DNA of 64,000 bases from UA16 sp905478895 (lineage in GTDB: Bacteria; Bacteroidota; Bacteroidia; Flavobacteriales_D; Sanyastnellaceae): positions 1,302,001 to 1,366,000 of the forward strand of contig CALSQO010000001.1 of the NCBI GenBank assembly GCA_943788495.1. The letters run 5' to 3'. Of the stretch, positions 1 through 8,417 are shown piece after piece; positions within the stretch are counted from its first letter, which is position 1, and each line of letters starts with the position of its first letter. Position numbers and translations under genes: made by a program. The notes under the pieces are model-generated. The model was not told where the DNA came from. It saw only the letters and a list, made by a program, of their open reading frames with translations, and did not search any database.

Positions 1-693
1 GTTTGCACGAAGCGCTTCGACAGCCTCCTTCACGCCTCGATCTTTATCGAGGTAAGCGCCTTGTAACACCGCGAAAACGGCGTCCTTGGGGATGCCCAAC
101 TCTTCACGCCATTTCACTTTTTCCGTTTGGAATTCGCGTTTCAAAGGCATATTCCGCACCACCCGTGGTCGAACCGACAAGGCCGTTGGGTAGCGTTTTT
201 CATACGCGTTCGCGATGGAATCATTGACCGTAATCACCGATTTAAGGCGGGGGTACACCCAATGCTCAAGACGCAACCAAACGCCACGTTGAAAGGGCCT
301 TCCGGTCAAGCCGGCTGCCTCTGTAAAAAATTCATGGCTGTCATAAATCAGCGGAATGCCATGCCATTTCGAGGCCAAAAAAGCAGGCAACAGCGTGTCC
401 AAATCGTTGGCCCAAATGGCGTCGCAACGCGTGCGGAGCAATTCCACCAGCAAAGCACATTGCCAAGTCGCGTAAAAGAGAAACCCACGAGCAAACAAAA
501 CTGAAAGCCGCTTTCCTCCGTGCGGAATGGCCAGCGCCTCAGATCCAGGCATCGTTCGCCCAATCAAAAATGGAATCCAAGACAAATCCTGCAGGGTGGT
601 GCAGGTTTTCAGGACCCGCTGATCGTGATTGAGATCATTGGAAACCAGAACAGCTATCTTTTTCTGTACGGGAGAATTCGTCGCTTCAACCAT
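1..693 (-). CDS. Glycosyltransferase family 4, partial (C-terminal half outside window)
   Basis: The frame is open from an ATG at 693 to the window edge (231 codons, no stop), so the protein is cut at its C-terminal side. The N-terminal domain has a GT4-type Rossmann start (KKIAVLVSNDLNHDQ), then WANDLDTLLPAFLA, IYDSHEFFTE and ITVNDSIANAYEKRY. The second GT4 at 50890-52038 has the same landmarks in the same order (IYDCHEFESE, IVVSPSIATAYVERY), so the two look paralogous. It probably transfers a sugar from a nucleotide-sugar donor to an envelope glycan; donor and acceptor are unknown. The start overlaps the exonuclease stop by 8 bases, suggesting a shared transcript. Confidence 0.85.
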   Translation of the reverse strand, partial: MVEATNSPVQKKIAVLVSNDLNHDQRVLKTCTTLQDLSWIPFLIGRTMPGSEALAIPHGGKRLSVLFARGFLFYATWQCALLVELLRTRCDAIWANDLDTLLPAFLASKWHGIPLIYDSHEFFTEAAGLTGRPFQRGVWLRLEHWVYPRLKSVITVNDSIANAYEKRYPTALSVRPRVVRNMPLKREFQTEKVKWREELGIPKDAVFAVLQGAYLDKDRGVKEAVEALRAN

Positions 694-1522
694 TCATTTC
701 TGCATGAACCTGACGGAGGACTTTCTTGGTGTATTCTGGGAAGTCCGCCCCCATCATCCACCCAAAATAACCCGGATTTGCAGTGAGGACTTCCGTCACC
801 TTCTTTCCTTTGTGCTGGCCAAAATTGAAAAGTACTTCATTGGCGTCGTTGTACGCAAATCGCCCAGCCAAATCAGCAAATCGCTGGCGTTGACAAAAGC
901 CATGAAGGGCATCCATCTCCGTGGGCACTGGACCGACGACTTCATCATCGGAAATGCGAACGGTGGTCTCAGGGTATTTCTCCAATTGCGCTAAAAGAAC
1001 TTCCAATGTGGCTTCGGTATCAGGCAACGCCTCGTGCGCACCTTCTAATTCTTTCCCGCAATAAAAACGATAAGCAGCCCGCAAGGTCCGCTGTTCCATC
1101 AAATGAAAGATGTTTTGAACGTCGATTAAGTTTCGGCCCTCAAGATCAAAATCAATGCCGTTGCGCAAAAACTCTTCTGCCAAAAATGGAACATCAAATC
1201 GGTTGGAATTGTAGCCTCCCAAATCGCACCCTTCCAGAAACTCCGCCATGCTTTTTGCAAACTGCCGAAATGTCGGACGATCCGCAACATCGGCATCGTA
1301 AATGCCATGAATCAAACTGGTTTCGAGGGGAATGGGCACACCCGGATTGATCAAAAGTCGGTGCGCTTCTCCGCGTGCCTCAGGCTTCTTCTCGACCGTT
1401 CCATCGGGATGAACCTTGATCATTGCAATTTCGACAATGCGGTCCTTGGAAAGGTCTGTGCCCGTCGTTTCAAGGTCAAAAATGACCAAAGGCTTCTTCA
1501 GTTTTAAGGCACTCAAATTCAT
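686..1522 (-). CDS. DEDDh 3'-5' exonuclease (DnaQ-like)
   Basis: 278 aa. The N-terminal 180 residues form an RNase-T/DnaQ exonuclease fold. Exo I is FDLETTG with D16 and E18. Exo II lies in GYNSNRFDVPFL. Exo III is GAHEALPDT, with the His and Asp of the DEDDh subclass. The last ~50 residues (FGQHKGKKVTEV onward) form a small domain like the one found C-terminal in exodeoxyribonuclease X-like proteins. It removes nucleotides 3'-5' from DNA or RNA, probably in repair or end trimming; the absence of a polymerase domain argues against Pol I, and whether it acts as a Pol III epsilon subunit is unclear. It is followed with overlap by the partial glycosyltransferase. Confidence 0.9.
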   Translation of the reverse strand: MNLSALKLKKPLVIFDLETTGTDLSKDRIVEIAMIKVHPDGTVEKKPEARGEAHRLLINPGVPIPLETSLIHGIYDADVADRPTFRQFAKSMAEFLEGCDLGGYNSNRFDVPFLAEEFLRNGIDFDLEGRNLIDVQNIFHLMEQRTLRAAYRFYCGKELEGAHEALPDTEATLEVLLAQLEKYPETTVRISDDEVVGPVPTEMDALHGFCQRQRFADLAGRFAYNDANEVLFNFGQHKGKKVTEVLTANPGYFGWMMGADFPEYTKKVLRQVHAEMNG

Positions 1523-1543
1523 TGCTTCGCTTTCGTTTCCTCG

Positions 1544-2548
1544 TTAGACAATGGTTCGATTCAAATCAAACCCTTCCAGATAATCTGCGACACGACGCAC
1601 AAAACTTCCTCCCAGCATTCCATCAACGACTCGGTGGTCATAGCTGTGGCTCAAAAACATCATTTGACGAACGCCGATGACGTCTCCTTCCTCGGTTTCG
1701 ATCACCGCAGGTTTCTTTCGAATGGCGCCCAAGGCCAATATGGCCACTTGTGGTTGATTGATGATTGGCGTGCCCATGACATTCCCAAAAGTGCCCACAT
1801 TGGACATGGTGTAAGTCCCTCCTGCAGTATCGTCGGGCTTCAATTTGCCCGCACGCGCTCTGCCGGCAAGGTCATTGACCTGATTGGCAAGACCGACCAA
1901 ACTCAACTGATCTGCATTGCGAATGACGGGCACAATCAAATTGCCTGATGGCAAGGCAGCAGCCATGCCCAAATTGATTTGCTTTTTAATCACAATCCGA
2001 TCGCCATCAACGCTCGCATTCACACCTGGGAAATCGCGGATAGCCTTCACAATCGCCTCAGCAATCATGGGCGTAAATGTGAGTTTCGTTCCATGCGCTT
2101 TCAAAAATGCTGCCTTATTCCGATTGCGCCACTCCACCATCCGTGTGACATCCGCCTCCACAAAACTTGTGACATGTGGACTTGTTTGCACCGAACGGAC
2201 CATGTGGTCAGCAATCATTTTTCGCATCCGATCCATCTCCACAATTTCATCCTCCCCTGAAAAAGAAACAACTGGATTGCTCTGCTTAGCAGACGATGCA
2301 GTCGAAGGCATGGCCTGGGCGGGTGCGGCTTGAACAGGCGTTACAGCGGTAGCACCATTCGTGCCACGTTGCGTTACATGATCGAGTATATCCGCCTTGG
2401 TAACTCTTCCCTCTGAGCCCGAGCCAGAAATTGACTCCAATTCTGCTGGAGAGATTCCTTCGGACTGCGCAATGCTGCGAACCAAGGGCGAATAAAACCT
2501 TCCTGACGCCCCCAGCCGAGGGGGCAGCTCTGCCAAAGGCGATTGCAA
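1544..2548 (-). CDS. 2-oxoacid dehydrogenase E2 acyltransferase, C-terminal part (after frameshift)
   Basis: This piece carries the peripheral subunit-binding domain (YSPLVRSIAQSEGI ... GRVTKADILDHV) and the complete catalytic acyltransferase domain ending in the active-site motif DHRVVDG. The frame stays meaningful upstream of the listed ATG: residues reading SPIPEDHILETLQ precede it, back to about 2585. This shows that the piece is the continuation of the lipoyl-domain ORF at 2374-2949 and not a separate gene. The enzyme would move acyl groups from lipoate to CoA in a pyruvate, 2-oxoglutarate or branched-chain complex; E1 and E3 are not in the window, so the substrate is open. 1544-2949 totals 1406 nt, so one base added restores the frame. 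Confidence 0.88.
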   Translation of the reverse strand: MQSPLAELPPRLGASGRFYSPLVRSIAQSEGISPAELESISGSGSEGRVTKADILDHVTQRGTNGATAVTPVQAAPAQAMPSTASSAKQSNPVVSFSGEDEIVEMDRMRKMIADHMVRSVQTSPHVTSFVEADVTRMVEWRNRNKAAFLKAHGTKLTFTPMIAEAIVKAIRDFPGVNASVDGDRIVIKKQINLGMAAALPSGNLIVPVIRNADQLSLVGLANQVNDLAGRARAGKLKPDDTAGGTYTMSNVGTFGNVMGTPIINQPQVAILALGAIRKKPAVIETEEGDVIGVRQMMFLSHSYDHRVVDGMLGGSFVRRVADYLEGFDLNRTIV

Positions 2549-2949
2549 TGTTTCCAGGATATGATCTTCTGGAATGGGAGACGCGTCACCACTGGAGCTG
2601 GAGCTGGAGCTGGGGTTGGCGCTGGAGTTGGAGTTGGAGTTGGCGCTTCTGCTTCAGCAGGCGTTGCGGCAGGTGCTGCGGCGGGTGCGCCCGCATTGGC
2701 GCCTTCCGTCTCCACATCAAACCGAGCAATCGCCTGTCCCACGGCTACGGTATCTCCTTCCGCCACCAACCATTCAACCAAAGTACCATCCTCAGGGGCT
2801 GGCACTTCACTGTCAACTTTGTCGGTCGCTATTTCGACCAACGGTTCGTCCGCCTCTGCTCGTTCCCCAGGTTGCGTGATGAATTTGGTGATCGTAGCCT
2901 CCGCTACGCTCTCACCCATTTTTGGAAGAAGTATTTCAATTGTTGCCAT
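2374..2949 (-). CDS. 2-oxoacid dehydrogenase E2, N-terminal lipoyl domain (before frameshift)
   Basis: Residues 1-80 are a lipoyl domain with the modified lysine at K44 in EIATDKVDSEV. It is followed by an Ala/Pro/Thr-rich flexible linker encoded by hexanucleotide repeats. About 65 residues after the linker (from roughly VVTRLPFQK on) look like no known domain. They are an out-of-frame readthrough of the E2 coding sequence, whose proper frame resumes at about 2585. The start at 2949 lies inside the end of the upstream GT2 gene (14 nt overlap). As written, the product would be a lipoyl domain without a catalytic core. Confidence 0.85.
   Translation of the reverse strand: MATIEILLPKMGESVAEATITKFITQPGERAEADEPLVEIATDKVDSEVPAPEDGTLVEWLVAEGDTVAVGQAIARFDVETEGANAGAPAAAPAATPAEAEAPTPTPTPAPTPAPAPAPVVTRLPFQKIISWKHCNRLWQSCPLGWGRQEGFIRPWFAALRSPKESLQQNWSQFLARAQREELPRRIYSIM
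2585..2650 (-). repeat. Hexanucleotide repeats encoding the E2 Ala/Pro/Thr linker
   Basis: On the plus strand the region reads as GGAGCT/GGAGTT/GGCGCT hexamers. On the coding (minus) strand these give alternating Ala-Pro and Thr-Pro. Slippage by whole hexamers would keep the frame. The frameshift that splits E2 lies just downstream of this tract, around 2575-2590. Confidence 0.75.
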
Positions 2950-4906
2950 GGCGATGTATTGCGCGGTGCGAAATTAAGGCATCGCGGATGACTCCGAAGT
3001 CAACCGTCCATCTATAATCTCGAACATAGGTCAAAAGTGTTCTCTGACGCGCCCGATTCGAGTCGGAATTGGAACGAGAGAAAATAAAATGTTCCCATTT
3101 GGAACCGTTGGAAAAATCCGTTGAGATGCCCACCCAAGTGCGTTTTCCTGCAATCACTTTGGCGGCTGAAGGAATCCAACTGTACCGTCCAGATGCCACT
3201 AAAATGGGACTCAAAAAGAAGACAATTACCGAAGCACACACATCAAATGTACGCTTGACACGCTTGGCTCGAGGCAGGTGAATGGCCCGGGGCCAATCGG
3301 AAATGGATCCCAACTCAGGACCGCCGACGCCAACGACGTGCCCTCCTTCCGTCCAAGCAATTCTGAAATGGATTGCTGCATTGGCCGCACCGGTCATGGC
3401 TGAAATCATCTGCGAAGCCGTCATTTCCCTTCCACTGAGGATCACTTCATTGATGCGATTGATCCGAATCACCTCGTTCAGATCACTCAGCCCGCCGAGG
3501 TATTTCATTCCTTCCATTTGCACCTGTTCGTCCGAATCGGCTCGGTTCGCAGGATGCAAAACCTGAAGCGTCTCTGCGGAATTCGCTGGCTGCGGCTCAT
3601 GTTCTGCAATCAATTCTGTGATGGCCAATAGTTCCTTTGGGCTCGAAATGAACAACCTTCTCCTTTGGCGTTTGCCACTCCATCCTCTTCCCTTGTCCCA
3701 GCGCCAGCGAACGGCGAACAGAATCACAGGCAAGATTGCCGCGCCAAATAGAAGCAATGCTCGACTAAAACGCATGTTTTCCGGGAGCAAGCCATAGCCT
3801 GCAAACAACACAAGCCCACCTGTCAGCACGCCCCGAAAGAGCGCCATAGGCTTCCACGGCCTGTCGTATGCACCTTGAAATTTTAGGCTCAATAGCCACA
3901 ATCCAGCATAGACTCCAGTCGCTGGAATCGCCCAATTCCAGTCGTAAAGAATGCCTTTGAATTGGCCATATTGCCGAAGAAAAACAACCAAAGACGCCCA
4001 GAACAGGCTGAATTCCAGTGCGGGCAATTGGATGGTTCGAATGATGCGTGCAAAAATGGCCAACGCTGCTCGGAAATAAATGGCCAATTGAATCAACCCA
4101 AGCATCGCACGGGCATTTCCACCTGAAAAGTGTGTGCGCGCAAAAATCTGCATCGCCTTGTAAAACACCAGTACGTAATTGAGCGAACCTTTTTTAGTGC
4201 TCTCTCCCTTGTAATGGATGATGGAAGTCTCAGCGAAATAATGATTCTGCCATCCACCTTTCAGCAGGCGCCAACTGAGATCAATGTCTTCACCGTACAT
4301 AAAATAGGACTCATCCAGCAAACCGACCGCATCCAGTGCTTCCCGTCTCATCCACATGAAGGCGCCGCTCAAGATTTCAATTTGATCATTGGCATCTGCG
4401 CGCAAATGGCCCATATAATACTGGTTCAACTTCGCCGATCGCGGCGCCAGCTTATAGAGGCCGGAAATTTTACAGAATGCCGCCCAAGGTGTCGGCATTC
4501 CGCGCTTGGATTCGGGAAGAAACCGCCCCATGCCATCTACCATCGGCACCCCCATTCCCCCCAGTTTCGGATGTCCATTGGCATATTCCAAGCATTTCCT
4601 CAAGGCATTCTCGGGAACCACTGTATCCGGATTCAGCAACAATACCCATCGTCCCTTGCTCTGTTCAATCGCTCGATTGTTCCCCTTGGAGAATCCCACA
4701 TTTTCATCCAAGGCCAAAAGATTCACTTCGGGAAATTGACTTCGGACCATCGCGCAACTTCCGTCGACCGACCGGTTGTCAACCACCCAAACATCGGCTT
4801 GAAAGCCCTTGGCCTCCAAATCGCGTACACTTGCGCGCACGGACAAAAGGCACTGGCTTAAAAAGTGCTCAACATTGTAATTGACGATAATAATGGATAG
4901 GTCCAC
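2936..4906 (-). CDS. GT2 glycosyltransferase with C-terminal vestigial sugar-transferase segment
   Basis: 656 aa. Residues 1-260 are a GT-A family 2 domain of the rhamnosyltransferase type: SIIIVNYN start, LLLNPDTVVP (DxD-equivalent) and SYFMYGEDIDLSWRL. About four hydrophobic segments follow (roughly 275-400). The last ~110 residues start like a bacterial sugar transferase (KRVKRTFDVCASVIVFFLSP) and end like one (YVRDYRWTVDFGVIRDAL), but the catalytic middle is missing. This layout is familiar from large Bacteroidota GT2 proteins. It is a membrane enzyme in surface polysaccharide synthesis; its sugar is unknown. The start codon is GTG at 4906, supported by a -7-like box 4 nt upstream. Confidence 0.85.
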   Translation of the reverse strand: MDLSIIIVNYNVEHFLSQCLLSVRASVRDLEAKGFQADVWVVDNRSVDGSCAMVRSQFPEVNLLALDENVGFSKGNNRAIEQSKGRWVLLLNPDTVVPENALRKCLEYANGHPKLGGMGVPMVDGMGRFLPESKRGMPTPWAAFCKISGLYKLAPRSAKLNQYYMGHLRADANDQIEILSGAFMWMRREALDAVGLLDESYFMYGEDIDLSWRLLKGGWQNHYFAETSIIHYKGESTKKGSLNYVLVFYKAMQIFARTHFSGGNARAMLGLIQLAIYFRAALAIFARIIRTIQLPALEFSLFWASLVVFLRQYGQFKGILYDWNWAIPATGVYAGLWLLSLKFQGAYDRPWKPMALFRGVLTGGLVLFAGYGLLPENMRFSRALLLFGAAILPVILFAVRWRWDKGRGWSGKRQRRRLFISSPKELLAITELIAEHEPQPANSAETLQVLHPANRADSDEQVQMEGMKYLGGLSDLNEVIRINRINEVILSGREMTASQMISAMTGAANAAIHFRIAWTEGGHVVGVGGPELGSISDWPRAIHLPRAKRVKRTFDVCASVIVFFLSPILVASGRYSWIPSAAKVIAGKRTWVGISTDFSNGSKWEHFIFSRSNSDSNRARQRTLLTYVRDYRWTVDFGVIRDALISHRAIHRHGNN

Positions 4907-4910
4907 GCTG

Positions 4911-4918
4911 TGAATTTA
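4911..4918 (-). promoter_or_regulatory. -7-like box (TAAATTCA) of the GT2 gene
   Basis: TAAATTCA on the minus strand resembles the Bacteroidota -7 element TAnnTTTG, with a mismatched last base. It ends 4 nt before the GTG start, the same geometry as at many other starts in this window. Confidence 0.45.
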
Positions 4919-4962
4919 AAGCCAAACCAAGGGATCAACCGAATGAAAACGAGATAATGCTC

Positions 4963-5577
4963 TCAATTGGTATATGGCAAACGTTGCCTCAGGCTCTGCA
5001 CCAATGTGGCCTCATCGGCATGCTGCAAATCCTCACCGACTGCAATGCCGCGAGCGATGGATGTAACCTGCAAATCGAATGAACTCAATTTCCGAAAAAG
5101 GTAAAACGCCGTTGTTTCTCCCTCCATTGTGGCTGGAAGTGCAAAAATGATTTCGCCGTCGTCATCCTTGGTCAATTGGCCAGCACGTATCACGAGCGAT
5201 TCAATGTTCAAATCGTTGGGACCCACTCCTTCCATGGGGCTGATGACCCCACCCAACACGTGGTATCGGCCCTGAAATTGGCCGGTGGCCTCGATGGCCA
5301 GCAAATCACGCAGGTCTTCCACCACACAAATGAGGCTTTCTTTGCGGAGTGGATTGATGCAAATGGAGCAGCGATCTGATTCCGTTAGGTTGTGACAGGT
5401 AGCGCATCCTCTGACGCCTTGACGCATCAATTGAAATGATTCTGAAAATGCCTCCACTTGTTCGTCCGATCGCCGCAAAAGATTCAAAACCAACCGCAGC
5501 GCAGTCTTCCGGCCAATGCCCGGAAGGGAAGCCATTTGGTCCACGGCAGCTTCTATGAGGCGCGAAGGAAGTTCCAT
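4963..5577 (-). CDS. recR: Recombination protein RecR
   Basis: 204 aa, the usual RecR length. The N-terminal helix-hairpin-helix has LPGIGRKTALRLV. The zinc finger is C58-x2-C61-x8-C70-x2-C73. It is followed by a Toprim domain (ICVVEDLRDLLAIEATGQFQGRYHVLGG) and a C-terminal Walker-B-like region. RecR acts with RecO and RecF to load RecA on gapped DNA. It is divergent from the symporter gene with only 35 bp between the two start codons; each side has a -7 box 4 nt from its ATG. Confidence 0.97.
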   Translation of the reverse strand: MELPSRLIEAAVDQMASLPGIGRKTALRLVLNLLRRSDEQVEAFSESFQLMRQGVRGCATCHNLTESDRCSICINPLRKESLICVVEDLRDLLAIEATGQFQGRYHVLGGVISPMEGVGPNDLNIESLVIRAGQLTKDDDGEIIFALPATMEGETTAFYLFRKLSSFDLQVTSIARGIAVGEDLQHADEATLVQSLRQRLPYTN

Positions 5578-5581
5578 GTGG

Positions 5582-5589
5582 CGAATTTA
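5582..5589 (-). promoter_or_regulatory. -7 box (TAAATTCG) of recR, leaderless geometry
   Basis: TAAATTCG on the minus strand fits TAnnTTYG and ends 4 nt before the recR ATG. With the usual -7 to start-site spacing, transcription would begin at or next to the A of the ATG. Confidence 0.6.
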
Positions 5590-5612
5590 CGATGTTGTCC
5601 CATCTTTGACAC

Positions 5613-7115
5613 ATGAATCCGCAGATGGTGATTGGTGTATTTTTGGTCTATGTACTCGTTTTACTCAGCATTGCTAGCTGGACGAATCGAAAAAGCAATC
5701 CAAACGATGGAGGCGCCCATTTTTTTGCAGCGAATAAATCGGCACCCTGGTACGCCGTGGCATTCGGCATGCTCGGTGCTTCCCTGAGCGGTGTAACCTT
5801 CATTAGCGTTCCGGGCTGGGTCGAAAGTCAGGGGTTCACCTATATGCAAATGGTATTGGGCTACTTGATTGGCTATGGCTTTATCATGGCCGTTCTGATG
5901 CCCTTGTATTATCGCATGGGGCTCACAAGCATATATGGTTACTTCGAATCACGCTTTGGCGGTCGCGCCTACAAAACAGGCGCTGCTTTTTTCATTCTTT
6001 CCCGCACCATTGGAGCGTCATTTCGCTTATTTCTCATCGCCCTCGTGCTGGATTTATTTGTCCTTCAGCCCTTGGGGTGGGATGTTGCATGGGCCGTGTT
6101 TGGCGGATGGCAAGTGCCTGTGGGATATGCAGCGGCCGTAGCGATCATTTTATCGGTGATTTGGAGCTATACCCGCAAAGGGGGATTGGGCACCATCGTA
6201 TGGACGGACACCCTTCAAACTGCGGCTATGCTCATTGCGGTGATCTACTCAGGCCACGCCATTGTCAACGCGTTGGGTTGGACATGGTCAGAAGTACCTC
6301 AACAAATTGCTGCTACGCGCTGGAATCAATGGGTGGTTTGGGAAGATTGGAAGGCGTCCAATCACCTGGTGAAGCACCTTCTGGCGGGTGCATTTGTTGC
6401 CACTGCTATGACTGGGATGGATCAAGACATGATGCAAAAAAATCTGGCATGCCGTAACCTCAAAGAGGCGCGGTGGAACATGGGCAGTTTTTCTGTGGTT
6501 TTGGTCTTGGTCAATGTCTTGTTCTTGGTCCTTGGTGCACTTTTGTATAGTTGGATTGCGATGAAAGGAATCTCCATCGACCGAGCTGACAGCCTCTACC
6601 CTACCGTCGCCTTGGATGGCGGGCTTGGCATCGGACTAGGGATGGTATTCTTGATCGGCCTACTTGCATCTGCATTTAGCTCAGCTGACAGCGCACTGAC
6701 CGCGCTGACCACTTCTGTGTGTGTGGATTTGATCGGGACAGAGCAAATGGAGGCAAGGCAAGCCACGAAACGCAGAAAACAAGTACACCTAGGGATGACC
6801 GTCGTGCTTTTTGCTGTCATCATGGCCTTTAGTTCCGCGAATGACACCAGCGTGGTAGCTGCCATTTTTACCGCCGCCAATTACACATACGGTCCAATCC
6901 TCGGCCTTTTCGCGTTTGGTCTCGCAACATCCCTTCGTCCAGCGGACACATTGATTCCCATCGTGGCCATTGTAGCTCCCGTGATCTGTTATGCCCTTGA
7001 ATCGTACTTGAAGGCTGTCCATGGCTTCAGTTTTGGCTTCGCCTTACTGCCTGTGAATGGTTTGATCACCTTTCTTGGACTGGGGGCTGTGGCACTCGCC
7101 GCTGGCAAAAAATAA
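5613..7115 (+). CDS. Sodium:solute symporter (SSS family)
   Basis: 500 aa with about 13 hydrophobic segments. SSS landmarks include GASLSGVTFISVPGWV near the N-terminus, a DMMQKNLACRNLKEA loop, and LIGLLASAFSSADSALTALTTSVCVDLIG, the conserved TM8 sodium-site region with its Ser/Thr-rich stretch. It imports a solute with sodium across the inner membrane. The substrate cannot be read from sequence; Bacteroidota relatives are often annotated only as sodium:solute symporters. The ATG at 5613 is 4 nt after a CATCTTTG element that resembles the -7 box. It is divergent from recR. Confidence 0.9.
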   Translation: MNPQMVIGVFLVYVLVLLSIASWTNRKSNPNDGGAHFFAANKSAPWYAVAFGMLGASLSGVTFISVPGWVESQGFTYMQMVLGYLIGYGFIMAVLMPLYYRMGLTSIYGYFESRFGGRAYKTGAAFFILSRTIGASFRLFLIALVLDLFVLQPLGWDVAWAVFGGWQVPVGYAAAVAIILSVIWSYTRKGGLGTIVWTDTLQTAAMLIAVIYSGHAIVNALGWTWSEVPQQIAATRWNQWVVWEDWKASNHLVKHLLAGAFVATAMTGMDQDMMQKNLACRNLKEARWNMGSFSVVLVLVNVLFLVLGALLYSWIAMKGISIDRADSLYPTVALDGGLGIGLGMVFLIGLLASAFSSADSALTALTTSVCVDLIGTEQMEARQATKRRKQVHLGMTVVLFAVIMAFSSANDTSVVAAIFTAANYTYGPILGLFAFGLATSLRPADTLIPIVAIVAPVICYALESYLKAVHGFSFGFALLPVNGLITFLGLGAVALAAGKK

Positions 7116-7146
7116 GTTCTCGAATTTTTCGCATTGCCACAAAACT

Positions 7147-7154
7147 TAAATTTG
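7147..7154 (+). promoter_or_regulatory. -7 box (TAAATTTG) for the aminotransferase operon
   Basis: A perfect TAnnTTTG match that leaves a leader of roughly 40 nt before the ATG at 7198. This is longer than the near-zero leaders at many other genes here. Confidence 0.55.
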
Positions 7155-7197
7155 CGGCTTCATCGAAGCATAACAAACACTGAACTGACCGCTTGCC

Positions 7198-8394
7198 ATG
7201 ACGCAACGTACCTCCCAACTGCTCAATCGACTCTCGGAGTCCGCCACCATTGCCATGGCGAGGAAAGCGACCGAACTGAAGAAATCGGGTGTCGACGTAA
7301 TTTCGCTTTCACTTGGAGAGCCCGATTTTGACACTCCAGAATTGCTCAAGGCCGCAGGAATCAAAGCCATCGAAGAAAACATCACGCATTACACGCCCGT
7401 GCCAGGGATTTTGGATGTCCGTGAAGCGATTAGCAAGAAGTTCAAACGAGACAATGGACTCGATTATGGACCGGATCAAATCGTCGTCTCCAACGGGGCG
7501 AAGCAGAGCATCACCAATGTCGTGCTTTCGCTGGTAGATCCCGGCGAGGAAGTGATTTTACCGGCTCCATACTGGGTGAGCTATGCGGATATGGTCGCTT
7601 TAGCGGGTGGCACTTCCCGGGTGTTGGCCACTTCCATAGAACATGATTTTAAAATTCAGCCCGAAGCATTGGAAGCGGCCATTACGGACAAAACTCGCTT
7701 GCTGATCTATTCATCGCCGTGCAACCCATCGGGATCGGTGTATACCCAATCCGAAATTGATGCTCTTGCGGAAGTCTTGAAGCGTCATCCACAGGTTTTC
7801 ATCATTAGCGATGAAATCTATGAGCTGATTAACTTTACCGGCAAGCACGCCTCTATCGGAACCATCCCAGCGTTAAAGGATCGTGTAATCACCGTGAATG
7901 GTGTGTCCAAAGGTTTTGCCATGACGGGATGGCGACTGGGTTACATTGGAGCTCCCATGTGGATTGCCAAGGCTTGTTCGAAAGTTCAGGGCCAGGTTAC
8001 TTCAGCCCCTTGCAGCATTGCACAAGTTGCTGCGGGTGCAGCCGTATCCGCCAACCCTTCCATTGCAGACGAGATGAAAAGCGCCTTTCTCAAGCGTCGC
8101 GACATCATGATTGCAGGGCTCAGTGCGATTCCGGGCATGAAGGTCAACAAGCCAATGGGTGCGTTTTACCTATTTCCCGATGTAAGCGAATTGTACGGAA
8201 CGTCTGTTGGGCAGCGCCACATCAACAATGCGGAAGATTTCGCAATGTACTTGCTAGAAGAAGCACATGTGGCAACTGTTGGCGGCGGCGCCTTTGGCAC
8301 GCCGGAATGCATTCGATTGTCTTACGCTGCATCTGAAGCGCAATTGCAAGAAGCAATTCGTCGAATTTCAAAAGCCGTTGAAGCGCTTGATTGA
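7198..8394 (+). CDS. PLP-dependent aminotransferase (aspartate aminotransferase-like, class I)
   Basis: 398 aa, a fold-type I aminotransferase. Motifs are LSLGEPDFDTP near the N-terminus, YSSPCNPSGSVY, the PLP-phenol Asp in ISDEIYELI, and the Schiff-base lysine K238 in VNGVSKGFAMTGWRLGY. The pattern fits the class I gamma aspartate/prephenate aminotransferases common in Bacteroidota; it would swap amino groups between aspartate (or an aromatic acid) and 2-oxoglutarate. It heads a plus-strand run that ends with aroA, so a role in aromatic amino acid supply is possible but is inference. Confidence 0.92.
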   Translation: MTQRTSQLLNRLSESATIAMARKATELKKSGVDVISLSLGEPDFDTPELLKAAGIKAIEENITHYTPVPGILDVREAISKKFKRDNGLDYGPDQIVVSNGAKQSITNVVLSLVDPGEEVILPAPYWVSYADMVALAGGTSRVLATSIEHDFKIQPEALEAAITDKTRLLIYSSPCNPSGSVYTQSEIDALAEVLKRHPQVFIISDEIYELINFTGKHASIGTIPALKDRVITVNGVSKGFAMTGWRLGYIGAPMWIAKACSKVQGQVTSAPCSIAQVAAGAAVSANPSIADEMKSAFLKRRDIMIAGLSAIPGMKVNKPMGAFYLFPDVSELYGTSVGQRHINNAEDFAMYLLEEAHVATVGGGAFGTPECIRLSYAASEAQLQEAIRRISKAVEALD

Positions 8395-8405
8395 TTCGCG
8401 CGCCC

Positions 8406-8413
8406 TACCTTCG
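8406..8413 (+). promoter_or_regulatory. -7 box (TACCTTCG) of the hldE-type kinase gene
   Basis: TACCTTCG ends 4 nt before the ATG at 8418. It supports that ATG over the upstream in-frame TTG at 8391, which overlaps the aminotransferase stop. Confidence 0.55.
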
Positions 8414-8417
8414 TAAC

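Noticed and set aside
2374..2949. Programmed ribosomal frameshifting in E2
   Set aside because: No slippery heptamer or downstream pseudoknot is evident, and E2 is not known to use frameshifting; base error or mutation is simpler.
2543..2977. Plus-strand Gly/Ala-rich ORF over the E2 linker
   Set aside because: Its composition is the reverse complement of the Ala/Pro/Thr hexamer repeats; the minus strand has the lipoyl domain.
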